From Apostichopus japonicus (lineage: Eukaryota; Echinodermata; Holothuroidea; Aspidochirotida; Stichopodidae), in contig NC_092574.1 of NCBI RefSeq assembly GCF_037975245.1, positions 9,147,713-9,211,712 of the forward strand: a stretch of 64,000 nucleotides of DNA, in the 5' to 3' direction. Below, piece after piece: positions 19,201 to 31,300 of this stretch. The notes under the pieces are model-generated. The model was not told where the DNA came from, ran no database searches, and saw only the letters and a program-made list of their open reading frames with translations. The position numbers and the translations under genes were made by a program. Within the stretch, counting starts at the first letter, position 1. Each line of letters begins with the position of its first letter.

Positions 19201-22114
19201 TGTAACGTTCTCTATTTTTGCTCAACTTAATTTGAAGCTAACTTTTACAACCAGACAACTGATGAACCACACTGCAGGATTCCGTCATTATTTGACCAAG
19301 TTTGATATTCGACAACGTTTAGCTAATTCAAGAGAAGGTTCTCCACAGTTACCAAACGCGATCATTGATGCTTATGAATATTGCAAACAGGTTGAAGGGT
19401 CACTGCCACCAGAATTTTACAACAGGAACAAATATCAAACTATATCCAACTCCCTCGAGTTATTTCAGAATGACCCTCTGATAAATGAACCAGGTGAGTC
19501 TTATCCTAAGAGACATAAAAAAGGAAACAGATAGAAAAAACTTCTGATATTTTTTAATCATGTATCCCATAATTATTGAGGATAAGTAAACTGTGTGGAC
19601 GTTTCCAATTATCTTACTTGAATTTATCTGTTGCATTTATTCATTAAAGAGTATTTTTTGTACAATTGCGAACTGTGGGGCACAACTAAGGATCTTGATC
19701 GCAAAATTGACACTTTTCAAAGGAGACTACCTCGCAATATTCTCAATAGTAGATGGCTCATCGTTTGATAACAATTGGTTATCAAACGATGAGCTCTACA
19801 ATGAAACCAACCAAACACCTTGGTCATTCCATAGTCGCACATAGAAGATTGAGAATTTTAGATCATGTAGCAAGACTTCAGGAGGACTGAGCATGTCGGA
19901 TAGACGAGGCTGAACTTACTTCTACTACTAAGACAAGGTTACGTATGTGACATTGTCATGCCAGGTTGATTAAGACCTTTAGTTTTCTCTATATACTTTG
20001 ATGACAAATATAGTAAGAACCGAAATTTCTTCAGGGGAAATTACATACACAGTTTCACTACAACCAATCAGAGCAATGATAATGTAAGATAATTTATAAA
20101 TACTGTTCCATAATGGCTTAAAAGTTGTCAGAATCAATCAATACCTATCAGTGGGTGTCATCATCATATAAATAGGACGAATTATTAAGAAAGGTCTTTT
20201 TCATGTAATCGTTATATATGACCGTTTGATGGTCGAAACGTCATTTAATGTTTTTACTTCCATGTTGCATAGGAAGTCGGTTCCATTACTCCACTTTTGG
20301 TTGGATTATTGTCGCTGGTATTGTCGAAAACGTGGTGGGAACTAAATTTACCGACCATATGGCGAATTTGCTGTGTCAGCTTGGATTTCATTATTCATAT
20401 CCAGACGTACACAACGATATCAGAGCAAACAGAGTAAGGTATGACTATAACAACCAATAGCAGGTTCCACGATGCAAGTAGCTTTCTCTTTGAATACCCT
20501 CTGGGGTTCATTTTGGAAACAAATTTAGATGGTGTGACCTGCATGACTGCAATTCATCATGGAACAAGTAATCAAATAGTTTTAACAGTATAAAACGTCT
20601 GTGTAAATTTCTAAGTATTGTTATTTATCTATCCAAGTTTTTGTGAAGTCGATAAATCTTCAGTACCGTGCATTGGAATGTTCTCGAAGGAATAAAAAGC
20701 ACAACAAATGATTTTTTTCTGAGGAACTAGGAGTCTTGTCTCAATTTAGCAATTTGTTTAAGCCTTAATTTGTGAAGATCAAACATCTTTCCATAACTAA
20801 GTATCGTCGCATAAAGATCCCCTAACGTCGAGAACCCATCATTTCGTCAGATATTATTCACGACAGTCGAACGGAAATTTGATTAACTCACCGATCGTGG
20901 ATTGCTCATGGAAAGTGGCTTCAGGTGGTTATTTGAGTACCGTCAAAGACCTTACGCACCTGGCAAATGTCATGCTGCGCAGTTGTTACTATAATGGCAC
21001 AGGTAAAGGTGAACATTTATATTGTTATATCAATATGTCTTGGAATGTTCTCCTGTAACGCCAAGGACGCGATTCAAGCGTTTTAGGTAAACCTTCATTT
21101 ATTAGGAACCAAAAGGCTGGATATTAAAGGGATCTTCTGTTGCCTGCCAATTGTTTTGCAATATCCAGCTAAAAATGATTTGCATCTTTGCTAAAAACCA
21201 CGTCATTATAGCAGAGAATATCATATCCCTGATTATAGCATCTCATAAGACAAAGATAATATGCCTTATACTTGGTGATTATGACTTGTGAATGCAATTG
21301 CCAACAGCATTGGTGAATGATGCCGTCATGGAAATTAAGCTGAAGTGATTTTCTGTAAGATATTTCTTTCATTAATCCACAGAGAAAACATTGTTTCTAC
21401 AAAATTGTTGCATTTTGTTGTAACGACAAAAAGCACTGGCAGCTTAGCAAACATTCCAAATGTATCACGTTTTAGCATACGTGAGCGACGATATTATTAT
21501 GGACTGAGTAAAGGTGTCAAAGAATCTAAACCACGAGGACTTCCGAGAGTAAGAGATAGTTCAGCCAGTCAAAATATGTTACATTGAATCTATCAAAGCC
21601 TGAGGACACTGAGATGGGATGTTCAACTAACAGTGAAGAGTATCTCCCTTCAACAGAAGTTTTGAATTGTCTTCTACGTAGTATATTCCTTTAAAGCAAC
21701 CTCGCATTATTTTTTATTGTTGCAGGTAGATGCGATGGTTTATTTAGACCGGAGATTGTACACCATTTATGGACGCCGTATCAGGATGCCTTCGATGAGC
21801 AAGGAACGTATGGACTAGGCTGTCGTTCATATAAAGAGAACATTGTCAATGCTAATAACGTTAGACCTAATCACCATGTCTTCCACACTGGACGAGGTGT
21901 AGGCTTCGGTTCAGTTATACATATAACTCTTGACGGAGAAGACTTGACATGTGATGGTAATCTCATTGCTACAAAAATCCCATTGACGGGAAAAATTGTT
22001 AATGATACATTTCATGGAGCAACAGTTGCAATGTTGGCAAATATTGAAAACTATCATTTGCAACATATCGCTAAGGCACTTGCTTCTATATTTATATCTT
22101 ACTTGAAGCGGTAG
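16296..22114 (+). CDS. LACTB: LACTB-like mitochondrial serine beta-lactamase-like protein (7 exons)
   Basis: Exons: 16296-16370, 17087-17153, 17884-18074, 19238-19493, 20273-20438, 20851-21002 and 21726-22114 (stop TAG 22112-22114). Introns are GT-AG with agreeing phases; the model gives 431 residues. All class-C-like active-site motifs are present: SISK (nucleophile Ser and Lys) in VRVGSISKMITT, YST in FHYSTFGW, and HTG in VFHTGRGVG. LACTB carries HTG where bacterial enzymes have KTG. RQLMNHTAGFRHY and VASGGYLSTVKDL are also typical. LACTB forms filaments in the mitochondrial intermembrane space and has been reported as a peptidase affecting lipid metabolism; that role is assumed by homology. 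The ATG at 16296 gives MTLYLPSTRFHKATALAR, basic and amphipathic enough for a presequence. A CAG at 16313-16315 could instead be an acceptor from an unseen upstream leader exon. Human LACTB is longer, with a large insert that is short here. Confidence 0.85.
18075..19237 (+). other. Intron 3 of the LACTB-like gene
   Basis: The intron is AT-rich with no recognised mobile element. A short local duplication, GGTGGATG and TCCAAATGG repeated, occurs at about 19055-19120. The acceptor at 19236-19237 is TTTGAAG, with a modest pyrimidine tract further upstream. I chose it because it restores the family sequence before RQLMNHTAG in frame. The open frames at 18658-18915 and 18931-19161 are chance. Confidence 0.45.
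19661..19895 (+). pseudogene. Dead non-LTR retrotransposon reverse-transcriptase C-terminal fragment
   Basis: Translation gives YNCELWGTTKDLDRKIDTFQ and then RRLPRNILNSRW. After an interruption come LSNDELYNETNQTPWS and, after a frame change, IVAHRRLRILDHVARLQED. This is the familiar region following the catalytic core in many non-LTR retrotransposon proteins. At least one frameshift and an inserted inverted copy break it. It lies in intron 4 of the LACTB-like gene, same orientation. Confidence 0.65.
19749..19799. repeat. Perfect 17-bp hairpin with 5-base loop
   Basis: Bases 19756-19772 are an exact reverse complement of 19778-19794 around the loop AATTG. After a two-base bulge, GTAGA (19749-19753) pairs with TCTAC (19795-19799). 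The right half is the ancestral coding sequence (LSNDE). The left half looks like an inverted copy of it, inserted between the conserved RW and LSNDE residues of the retrotransposon relic. Confidence 0.85.
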
Positions 22115-22118
22115 CATA

Positions 22119-22124
22119 AATAAA
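22119..22124 (+). terminator. Poly(A) signal of the LACTB-like gene
   Basis: AATAAA begins only five bases after the stop codon, implying a very short 3' UTR if it is used. No other close match follows within the next 200 bases that I noticed. Confidence 0.5.
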
Positions 22125-24189
22125 AAGAATTTTACAGCGTTAGAAGTAAGGAAGGCAGGTTGGCCATGGTTTTACTAGCTTTCACGTAAGCCTCTAACAC
22201 TTTTTAAATAGAAGAGGATACTTTGTTCAAATATGTGAGTGATTAATTGTATCAAGCATGTACAAGTTTGTAAGAATATGTTCAAAGCTTTACAAAAGTA
22301 AATCAGCCGAAGCGTGTTTAACTGGAGCCCGATTAATGTCAATAGTTAGTATGTAGCATGCAGCAGTCGTTAAAATATCTTAATCTCAACTCCTACCGCA
22401 CCAAAACCACTACCCAAAAAAAGGAAATACTTTCTTAAATTAGTGAAATATATGAAAGGTATGCAGTGGTGATGAAAAAACTATATAAAGACAGTATAAT
22501 AAATATAACTATTCACGTTGGTCAAACAGGTACACATGTAGCAGTTGCGGTTAGAGGTCATTACATGACATACCAAATTTGCAAGGACTAGATACTGTTT
22601 AGCAGACATGACAGCTGTTTAAAATTCTGATTTCTGATCTAATTCAGTGGCAAATTTAAATAGAGTTCAGTGTTCCATAAATCATAATCCTATATAAGTG
22701 AACAGATATATTCAATATAAGGTAAATCCAAATGATACCATTCAAGAAGTGAATCTATTTCGCAGATTTGATAATTCAGAGCACATAATCACATATTATC
22801 AGCGACCATTACCGTCAAAAATGCTAAATCAAGATATATTACACCAACAATTAAGGGTATTGCTAAATCAACCAACACATTTCTAACAAACGAAAAATTA
22901 AAATCGGAGTATTGGAATCAATCATAAACAAAGAGATATGAACTAAACAGTTTGCAATTAAAAAGTACGATTCGTTTCAATTTATCTTTTGAAAATAACT
23001 ATGATTTTTGTTTGTGGGTGTGTTTGTGTGTTGCAGTGGTGAGCAATTTAACCAACAGTTAATTGTTTTGGTCACCCAGTAAATTGAGCTTGCCCATTGC
23101 CCATCAACTAAACTATTTTGTTCAGGCAGTGAATTATCTTTACCACAAATTTTCATGTTCATATCAGGGATATGCTTAAAAGAAAGAAACAAAACATTCT
23201 TGTGTAACTCAAGTATGAAATTACTCTTTTCTATTTCCCTACAGGTATTATTCATGTAACGTGATATTACTTACTTAAAACTACTGCATATGTGATAACT
23301 AGCAACCTGGCAACACATTTCGGTATGTGATTGTGTTTAATATCGCTTTTGTCAACATGGCATATCACGTATATATCAAGTTGTCACTAACATTTTTGTG
23401 TTAAGTGAGATTAAAGTGATTGGGACCAGAGGACGTCACCAAAGTTTCAACGATAACAAATTATCCATAAAAATAAAAGTAGTTGTGTTAGTTATTATAT
23501 AATTATATATTTTACAATCATACAATAATACATAACGATGTGTGCTCTTTAATATCACAAGTAATTATATTTTTCTTTTATTAGTCTTGTTGGTTCATCA
23601 TTCACACCCATACATACACTGAGTTTTAGCCTATATCGCTCGCCCTATGGAATGACCAACATATAAGGGATCTTACTCGTTTTTCTTTGTATCAAATGAA
23701 GGTAAGTTTCGGACTGAAAGTCATCTTATTTTAAATTATATTTGCAATGAAAATTGACCGTTCGAGTTAGTGACTAACATTGTTATGGACATTTTGGTAT
23801 TGATATCTTTCTGAAGAAAATGGACCTATTTAAAAACTAATAATGTTTGATATATGAGAAAGGTCGGCATCTTTTCTCCGCATCAGTTTGAGAAGTTTTT
23901 TAAAAATCGCAATTTTCGGTCGAAATTTGATAAAACCACCAGGGCCTTTCGAACTGACTCAATTGTTTCGCCTGAAATGTCTTGATATTAAATGATGACA
24001 TAACGATTTGAATTTTCAATTTACACTGTTTTTCTGAAGAATATGGACCTATTTTGAACACTAATAATGTCTGAAACAAATTAAAGAGGTCGGCATCCGT
24101 TCTTCACATAATTTTGAGAAGATTTTAAAAATCGCAATTTTCGATCGATATTTAAGAAAAACCATAACACTCAATTCCAAAATAATTAA
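22125..24189. other. Intergenic region between LACTB-like gene and satellite
   Basis: This is AT-rich sequence with only short chance open frames. The last 400 bases contain a diverged direct duplication with a period of about 223 bases (about 23809-23925 and 24032-24150). It shares ATGGACCTATTT, ACTAATAATGT, GGTCGGCATC and AAAAATCGCAATTTTCG. This abuts the left border of the satellite and is different in sequence from it. Confidence 0.5.
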
Positions 24190-25308
24190 TATAAAGAATA
24201 TAAGTGCAAAATTGGGGAAAAAACCCTCTTTTCAGCCCCTCTCTTGTCCTCTCAGAAACACCCATCGACATTAATATTAGACGTGGAGTAGAAGAAACCC
24301 TTGCTGTTTTTGCCAAAATTGACCCGAAATCGAGATCGCCCAAATGACGTAACAGGAGGACATCGATGCTTAGGATCCCGAATCTGCAACTTCCAGGTCC
24401 ATATCTGTTTCCGTTCGGGAGATACGTGGTCCCAAAGGACCTGAAAGAAATACGTGTTCTTTATAAGTGCACAATTTGGAAAACCCCCTCTTTTCAGCCC
24501 CCTCTCTTGTCCTATCTGAATCACCCATCGACATTTAAATTAGACGTGGAGTAGAAGACACCCTTGTCTTTCTTATACACCAATTTCGTGTAATTATCTG
24601 ACCGGGAAAGGCTCTTTGTCCATATTATTTCTATTTGCGCCAAAAATAGGTGTTTTGTCTTGAAAAGTTAAAAAAGTACCTCTTTTTGGTACCCAATTCG
24701 AAATTAAACTTCAGATTCGTAATCAGCGTGTCGCGAACAATAGAAAACGGAAAACTTTTAGGGACAACAAAAGATTTTAATCCTTTGTTCGTCGTAAAAG
24801 TTATTCGGTCTTACTATTTTTGAGGTGAAAAAACTTTTTGTCGCAAAGGCGTTAAATGTGTATCTTTTATGGTAGTTCGCGACACGCTGATTACGAATCT
24901 GAAATTTATTTTCGAATTGGGTGTTGTGTGAGGGCAAAAAACCTGATTTAAAAAAGACCATAAGGGTACCTACCACTTGCAATTTTTGCCAAGATTGACC
25001 TAAACTTGATTTCGCCCAAATGACGTAACAGGGGGTAATCGATGCTCAGAATCCCAAATCTGCAACTCCCAGGTCCATATCTGCTTCCGTTCGGGAGATA
25101 CGTGGTCCCAAAGTACAAGATAAAAAACACGTGTTCTTTATAAGTGCACAATTTGGAAAACCCCCTCTTTTCAGCCCCCTCTATTGTCCTCTCTGATACA
25201 CCCATCGACATTTAAATTAGACGTAGAGTAGAAGACACCCTTGTCTTTGTTATACACCAATTTCGTGTAATTATCTGACCGGGAAAGGCTTTCTGTCCAT
25301 ATCATGTC
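24190..25308. repeat. Left border units of the satellite, divergent and deleted
   Basis: The first unit (about 24205-24470) consists of spacer only: the palindrome is deleted between CCCTTG and TTTTTGCC. The second unit keeps the palindrome but lacks about 70 bases of the inner left arm. Its right arm ends in GTGTTGTGTGAGGGC instead of the GGTACCAAAAAGAGG of core units. The spacer reads AAGATAAAAAACACGTG here against AAGATAGAAATACGTGACTG in the core. Confidence 0.85.
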
Positions 25309-28300
25309 TATTTGCGCCAAAAATAGGTGTTTTGTCATGCAAAGTTAAAAAAGTACCTCAATTTGGTACCCAATTTCAAAATAAACTTCAGATTCGTAAT
25401 CAGCGTGTCGCGAACTACCAGAAAAGATACATATTTATCGCCTTTGCGCCCTCTTATGACACTTTTTTCGCTCTGTTTGCAACTTCAGGCGAACAAAAGA
25501 AAAGCGAAAAACTTTTAGGGACAACAAAAGATTTTAATCCTTTGTTCGTCGTAAAAGTTTTTCGCTCTTCCTTTTTTTGACGTGAAAAAACTTGTTGTCG
25601 CCAAATCGATAAATGTGGATCTTTTCTGGTAGTTCGCGACACGCTGATTACGAATCTGAACTTTATTTTGGAATTGGGTACCAAAAGAGGTACTTTTTTC
25701 ACTTTTCAGACAAAACACCTATTTTTGGCGCAAATAAAAATTGCCAAAAATTGACCCAAAATCGATTTCGCCCAAAAGACGTAACAGGAAATAATCGATG
25801 CCCAGGAGTCCAAATCTGCAACTGTCAGGTCCATATCTGCTTCCGTTCGGGAGATACGTGGTCCCAAAGTACAAGATAGAAATACGTGACTGTTCTTTAT
25901 AAGTGCAAAATTTGGAAAACCCCCTCTTTTCAGCCCCCTCTCTTGTCCCCTCTGAAACACCCATCGACATTAAAATTAGACGTGAAGTAGAAGACACTCT
26001 TGTCTTTGTTATACACCAATTTCGTGTAATTATCTGACCGGGAAAGGCTTTCTGTCCATATCATGTCTATTTGCGCCAAAAATAGGTGTTTTGTCATGCA
26101 AAGTTAAAAAAGTACCTCAATTTGGTACCCAATTTCAAAATAAACTTCAGATTCGTAATCAGCGTGTCGCGAACTACCAGAAAAGATACATATTTATCGC
26201 CTTTGCGCCCTCTTATGACACTTTTTTCGCTCTGTTTGCAACTTCAGGCGAACAAAAGAAAAGCGAAAAACTTTTAGGGACAACAAAAGATTTTAATCCT
26301 TTGTTCGTCGTAAAAGTTTTTCGCTCTTCCTTTTTTTGACGTGAAAAAACTTGTTGTCGCCAAATCGATAAATGTGGATCTTTTCTGGTAGTTCGCGACA
26401 CGCTGATTACGAATCTGAACTTTATTTTGGAATTGGGTACCAAAAAGAGGTACTTTTTTCACTTTTCAGACAAAACACCTATTTTTGGCGCAAATAAAAA
26501 TTGACCCAAAATCGATTTCGCCCAAAAGACGTAACAGGAAATAATCGATGCTCAGGAGTCCAAATCTGCAACTGTCAGGTCCATATCTGCTTCCGTTCGG
26601 GAGATACGTGGTCCCAAAGTACAAGATAGAAATACGTGACTGTTCTTTATAAGTGCAAAATTTGGAAAACCCCCTCTTTTCAGCCCCCTCTCTTGTCCCC
26701 TCTGAAACACCCATCGACATTAAAATTAGACGTGAAGTAGAAGACACTCTTGTCTTTGTTATACACCAATTTCGTGTAATTATCTGACCGGGAAAGGCTT
26801 TCTGTCCATATCATGTCTATTTGCGCCAAAAATAGGTGTTTTGTCATGCAAAGTTAAAAAAGTACCTCAATTTGGTACCCAATTTCAAAATAAACTTCAG
26901 ATTCGTAATCAGCGTGTCGCGAACTACCAGAAAAGATACATATTTATCGCCTTTGCGCCCTCTTATGACACTTTTTTCGCTCTGTTTGCAACTTCAGGCG
27001 AACAAAAGAAAAGCGAAAAACTTTTAGGGACAACAAAAGATTTTAATCCTTTGTTCGTCGTAAAAGTTTTTCGCTCTTCCTTTTTTTGACGTGAAAAAAC
27101 TTGTTGTCGCCAAATCGATAAATGTGGATCTTTTCTGGTAGTTCGCGACACGCTGATTACGAATCTGAACTTTATTTTGGAATTGGGTACCAAAAAGAGG
27201 TACTTTTTTCACTTTTCAGACAAAACACCTATTTTTGGCGCAAATAAAAATTGACAAAAATTGACCCAAAATCGATTTCGCCCAAAAGACGTAACAGGAA
27301 ATAATCGATGCCCAGGAGTCCAAATCTGCAACTGTCAGGTCCATATCTGCTTCCGTTCGGGAGATACGTGGTCCCAAAGTACAAGATAGAAATACGTGAC
27401 TGTTCTTTATAAGTGCAAAATTTGGAAAACCCCCTCTTTTCAGCCCCCTCTCTTGTCCCCTCTGAAACACCCATCGACATTAAAATTAGACGTGAAGTAG
27501 AAGACACTCTTGTCTTTGTTATACACCAATTTCGTGTAATTATCTGACCGGGAAAGGCTTTCTGTCCATATCATGTCTATTTGCGCCAAAAATAGGTGTT
27601 TTGTCATGCAAAGTTAAAAAAGTACCTCAATTTGGTACCCAATTTCAAAATAAACTTCAGATTCGTAATCAGCGTGTCGCGAACTACCAGAAAAGATACA
27701 TATTTATCGCCTTTGCGCCCTCTTATGACACTTTTTTCGCTCTGTTTGCAACTTCAGGCGAACAAAAGAAAAGCGAAAAACTTTTAGGGACAACAAAAGA
27801 TTTTAATCCTTTGTTCGTCGTAAAAGTTTTTCGCTCTTCCTTTTTTTGACGTGAAAAAACTTGTTGTCGCCAAATCGATAGATGTGGATCTTTTCTGGTA
27901 GTTCGCGACACGCTGATTACGAATCTGAACTTTATTTTGGAATTGGGTACCAAAAAGAGGTACTTTTTTCACTTTTCAGACAAAACACCTATTTTTGGCG
28001 CAAATAAAAATTGCCAAAAATTGACCCAAAATCGATTTCGCCCAAAAGACGTAACAGGAAATAATCGATGCCCAGGAGTCCAAATCTGCAACTGTCAGGT
28101 CCATATCTGCTTCCGTTCGGGAGATACGTGGTCCCAAAGTACAAGATAGAAATACGTGACTGTTCTTTATAAGTGCAAAATTTGGAAAACCCCCTCTTTT
28201 CAGCCCCCTCTCTTGTCCCCTCTGAAACACCCATCGACATTAAAATTAGACGTGAAGTAGAAGACACTCTTGTCTTTGTTATACACCAATTTCGTGTAAT

Positions 28301-31300
28301 TATCTGACCGGGAAAGGCTTTCTGTCCATATCATGTCTATTTGCGCCAAAAATAGGTGTTTTGTCATGCAAAGTTAAAAAAGTACCTCAATTTGGTACCC
28401 AATTTCAAAATAAACTTCAGATTCGTAATCAGCGTGTCGCGAACTACCAGAAAAGATACATATTTATCGCCTTTGCGCCCTCTTATGACACTTTTTTCGC
28501 TCTGTTTGCAACTTCAGGCGAACAAAAGAAAAGCGAAAAACTTTTAGGGACAACAAAAGATTTTAATCCTTTGTTCGTCGTAAAAGTTTTTCGCTCTTCC
28601 TTTTTTTGACGTGAAAAAACTTGTTGTCGCCAAATCGATAAATGTGGATCTTTTCTGGTAGTTCGCGACACGCTGATTACGAATCTGAACTTTATTTTGG
28701 AATTGGGTACCAAAAAGAGGTACTTTTTTCACTTTTCAGACAAAACACCTATTTTTGGCGCAAATAAAAATTGCCAAAAATTGACCCAAAATCGATTTCG
28801 CCCAAAAGACGTAACAGGAAATAATCGATGCCCAGGAGTCCAAATCTGCAACTGTCAGGTCCATATCTGCTTCCGTTCGGGAGATACGTGGTCCCAAAGT
28901 ACAAGATAGAAATACGTGACTGTTCTTTATAAGTGCAAAATTTGGAAAACCCCCTCTTTTCAGCCCCCTCTCTTGTCCCCTCTGAAACACCCATCGACAT
29001 TAAAATTAGACGTGAAGTAGAAGACACTCTTGTCTTTGTTATACACCAATTTCGTGTAATTATCTGACCGGGAAAGGCTTTCTGTCCATATCATGTCTAT
29101 TTGCGCCAAAAATAGGTGTTTTGTCATGCAAAGTTAAAAAAGTACCTCAATTTGGTACCCAATTTCAAAATAAACTTCAGATTCGTAATCAGCGTGTCGC
29201 GAACTACCAGAAAAGATACATATTTATCGCCTTTGCGCCCTCTTATGACACTTTTTTCGCTCTGTTTGCAACTTCAGGCGAACAAAAGAAAAGCGAAAAA
29301 CTTTTAGGGACAACAAAAGATTTTAATCCTTTGTTCGTCGTAAAAGTTTTTCGCTCTTCCTTTTTTTGACGTGAAAAAACTTGTTGTCGCCAAATCGATA
29401 AATGTGGATCTTTTCTGGTAGTTCGCGACACGCTGATTACGAATCTGAACTTTATTTTGGAATTGGGTACCAAAAAGAGGTACTTTTTTCACTTTTCAGA
29501 CAAAACACCTATTTTTGGCGCAAATAAAAATTGCCAAAAATTGACCCAAAATCGATTTCGCCCAAAAGACGTAACAGGAAATAATCGATGCCCAGGAGTC
29601 CAAATCTGCAACTGTCAGGTCCATATCTGCTTCCGTTCGGGAGATACGTGGTCCCAAAGTACAAGATAGAAATACGTGACTGTTCTTTATAAGTGCAAAA
29701 TTTGGAAAACCCCCTCTTTTCAGCCCCCTCTCTTGTCCCCTCTGAAACACCCATCGACATTAAAATTAGACGTGAAGTAGAAGACACTCTTGTCTTTGTT
29801 ATACACCAATTTCGTGTAATTATCTGACCGGGAAAGGCTTTCTGTCCATATCATGTCTATTTGCGCCAAAAATAGGTGTTTTGTCATGCAAAGTTAAAAA
29901 AGTACCTCAATTTGGTACCCAATTTCAAAATAAACTTCAGATTCGTAATCAGCGTGTCGCGAACTACCAGAAAAGATACATATTTATCGCCTTTGCGCCC
30001 TCTTATGACACTTTTTTCGCTCTGTTTGCAACTTCAGGCGAACAAAAGAAAAGCGAAAAACTTTTAGGGACAACAAAAGATTTTAATCCTTTGTTCGTCG
30101 TAAAAGTTTTTCGCTCTTCCTTTTTTTGACGTGAAAAAACTTGTTGTCGCCAAATCGATAAATGTGGATCTTTTCTGGTAGTTCGCGACACGCTGATTAC
30201 GAATCTGAACTTTATTTTGGAATTGGGTACCAAAAAGAGGTACTTTTTTCACTTTTCAGACAAAACACCTATTTTTGGCGCAAATAAAAATTGCCAAAAA
30301 CTGACCCAAAATCGATTTCGCCCAAAAGACGTAACAGGAAATAATCGATGCCCAGGAGTCCAAATCTGCAACTGTCAGGTCCATATCTGCTTCCGTTCGG
30401 GAGATACGTGGTCCCAAAGTACAAGATAGAAATACGTGACTGTTCTTTATAAGTGCAAAATTTGGAAAACCCCCTCTTTTCAGCCCCCTCTCTTGTCCCC
30501 TCTGAAACACCCATCGACATTAAAATTAGACGTGAAGTAGAAGACACTCTTGTCTTTGTTATACACCAATTTCGTGTAATTATCTGACCGGGAAAGGCTT
30601 TCTGTCCATATCATGTCTATTTGCGCCAAAAATAGGTGTTTTGTCATGCAAAGTTAAAAAAGTACCTCAATTTGGTACCCAATTTCAAAATAAACTTCAG
30701 ATTCGTAATCAGCGTGTCGCGAACTACCAGAAAAGATACATATTTATCGCCTTTGCGCCCTCTTATGACACTTTTTTCGCTCTGTTTGCAACTTCAGGCG
30801 AACAAAAGAAAAGCGAAAAACTTTTAGGGACAACAAAAGATTTTAATCCTTTGTTCGTCGTAAAAGTTTTTCGCTCTTCCTTTTTTTGACGTGAAAAAAC
30901 TTGTTGTCGCCAAATCGATAAATGTGGATCTTTTCTGGTAGTTCGCGACACGCTGATTACGAATCTGAACTTTATTTTGGAATTGGGTACCAAAAAGAGG
31001 TACTTTTTTCACTTTTCAGACAAAACACCTATTTTTGGCGCAAATAAAAATTGCCAAAAATTGACCCAAAATCGATTTCGCCCAAAAGACGTAACAGGAA
31101 ATAATCGATGCCCAGGAGTCCAAATCTGCAACTGTCAGGTCCATATCTGCTTCCGTTCGGGAGATACGTGGTCCCAAAGTACAAGATAGAAATACGTGAC
31201 TGTTCTTTATAAGTGCAAAATTTGGAAAACCCCCTCTTTTCAGCCCCCTCTCTTGTCCCCTCTGAAACACCCATCGACATTAAAATTAGACGTGAAGTAG

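Noticed and set aside
20195-20245. Hammerhead-ribozyme-like GGTCGAAACGTC, as found in Penelope-like elements and retrozymes
   Set aside because: The GAAAC-GTC half is present but the CTGATGA core is not, and stem II would overlap the core. At most a decayed relic.
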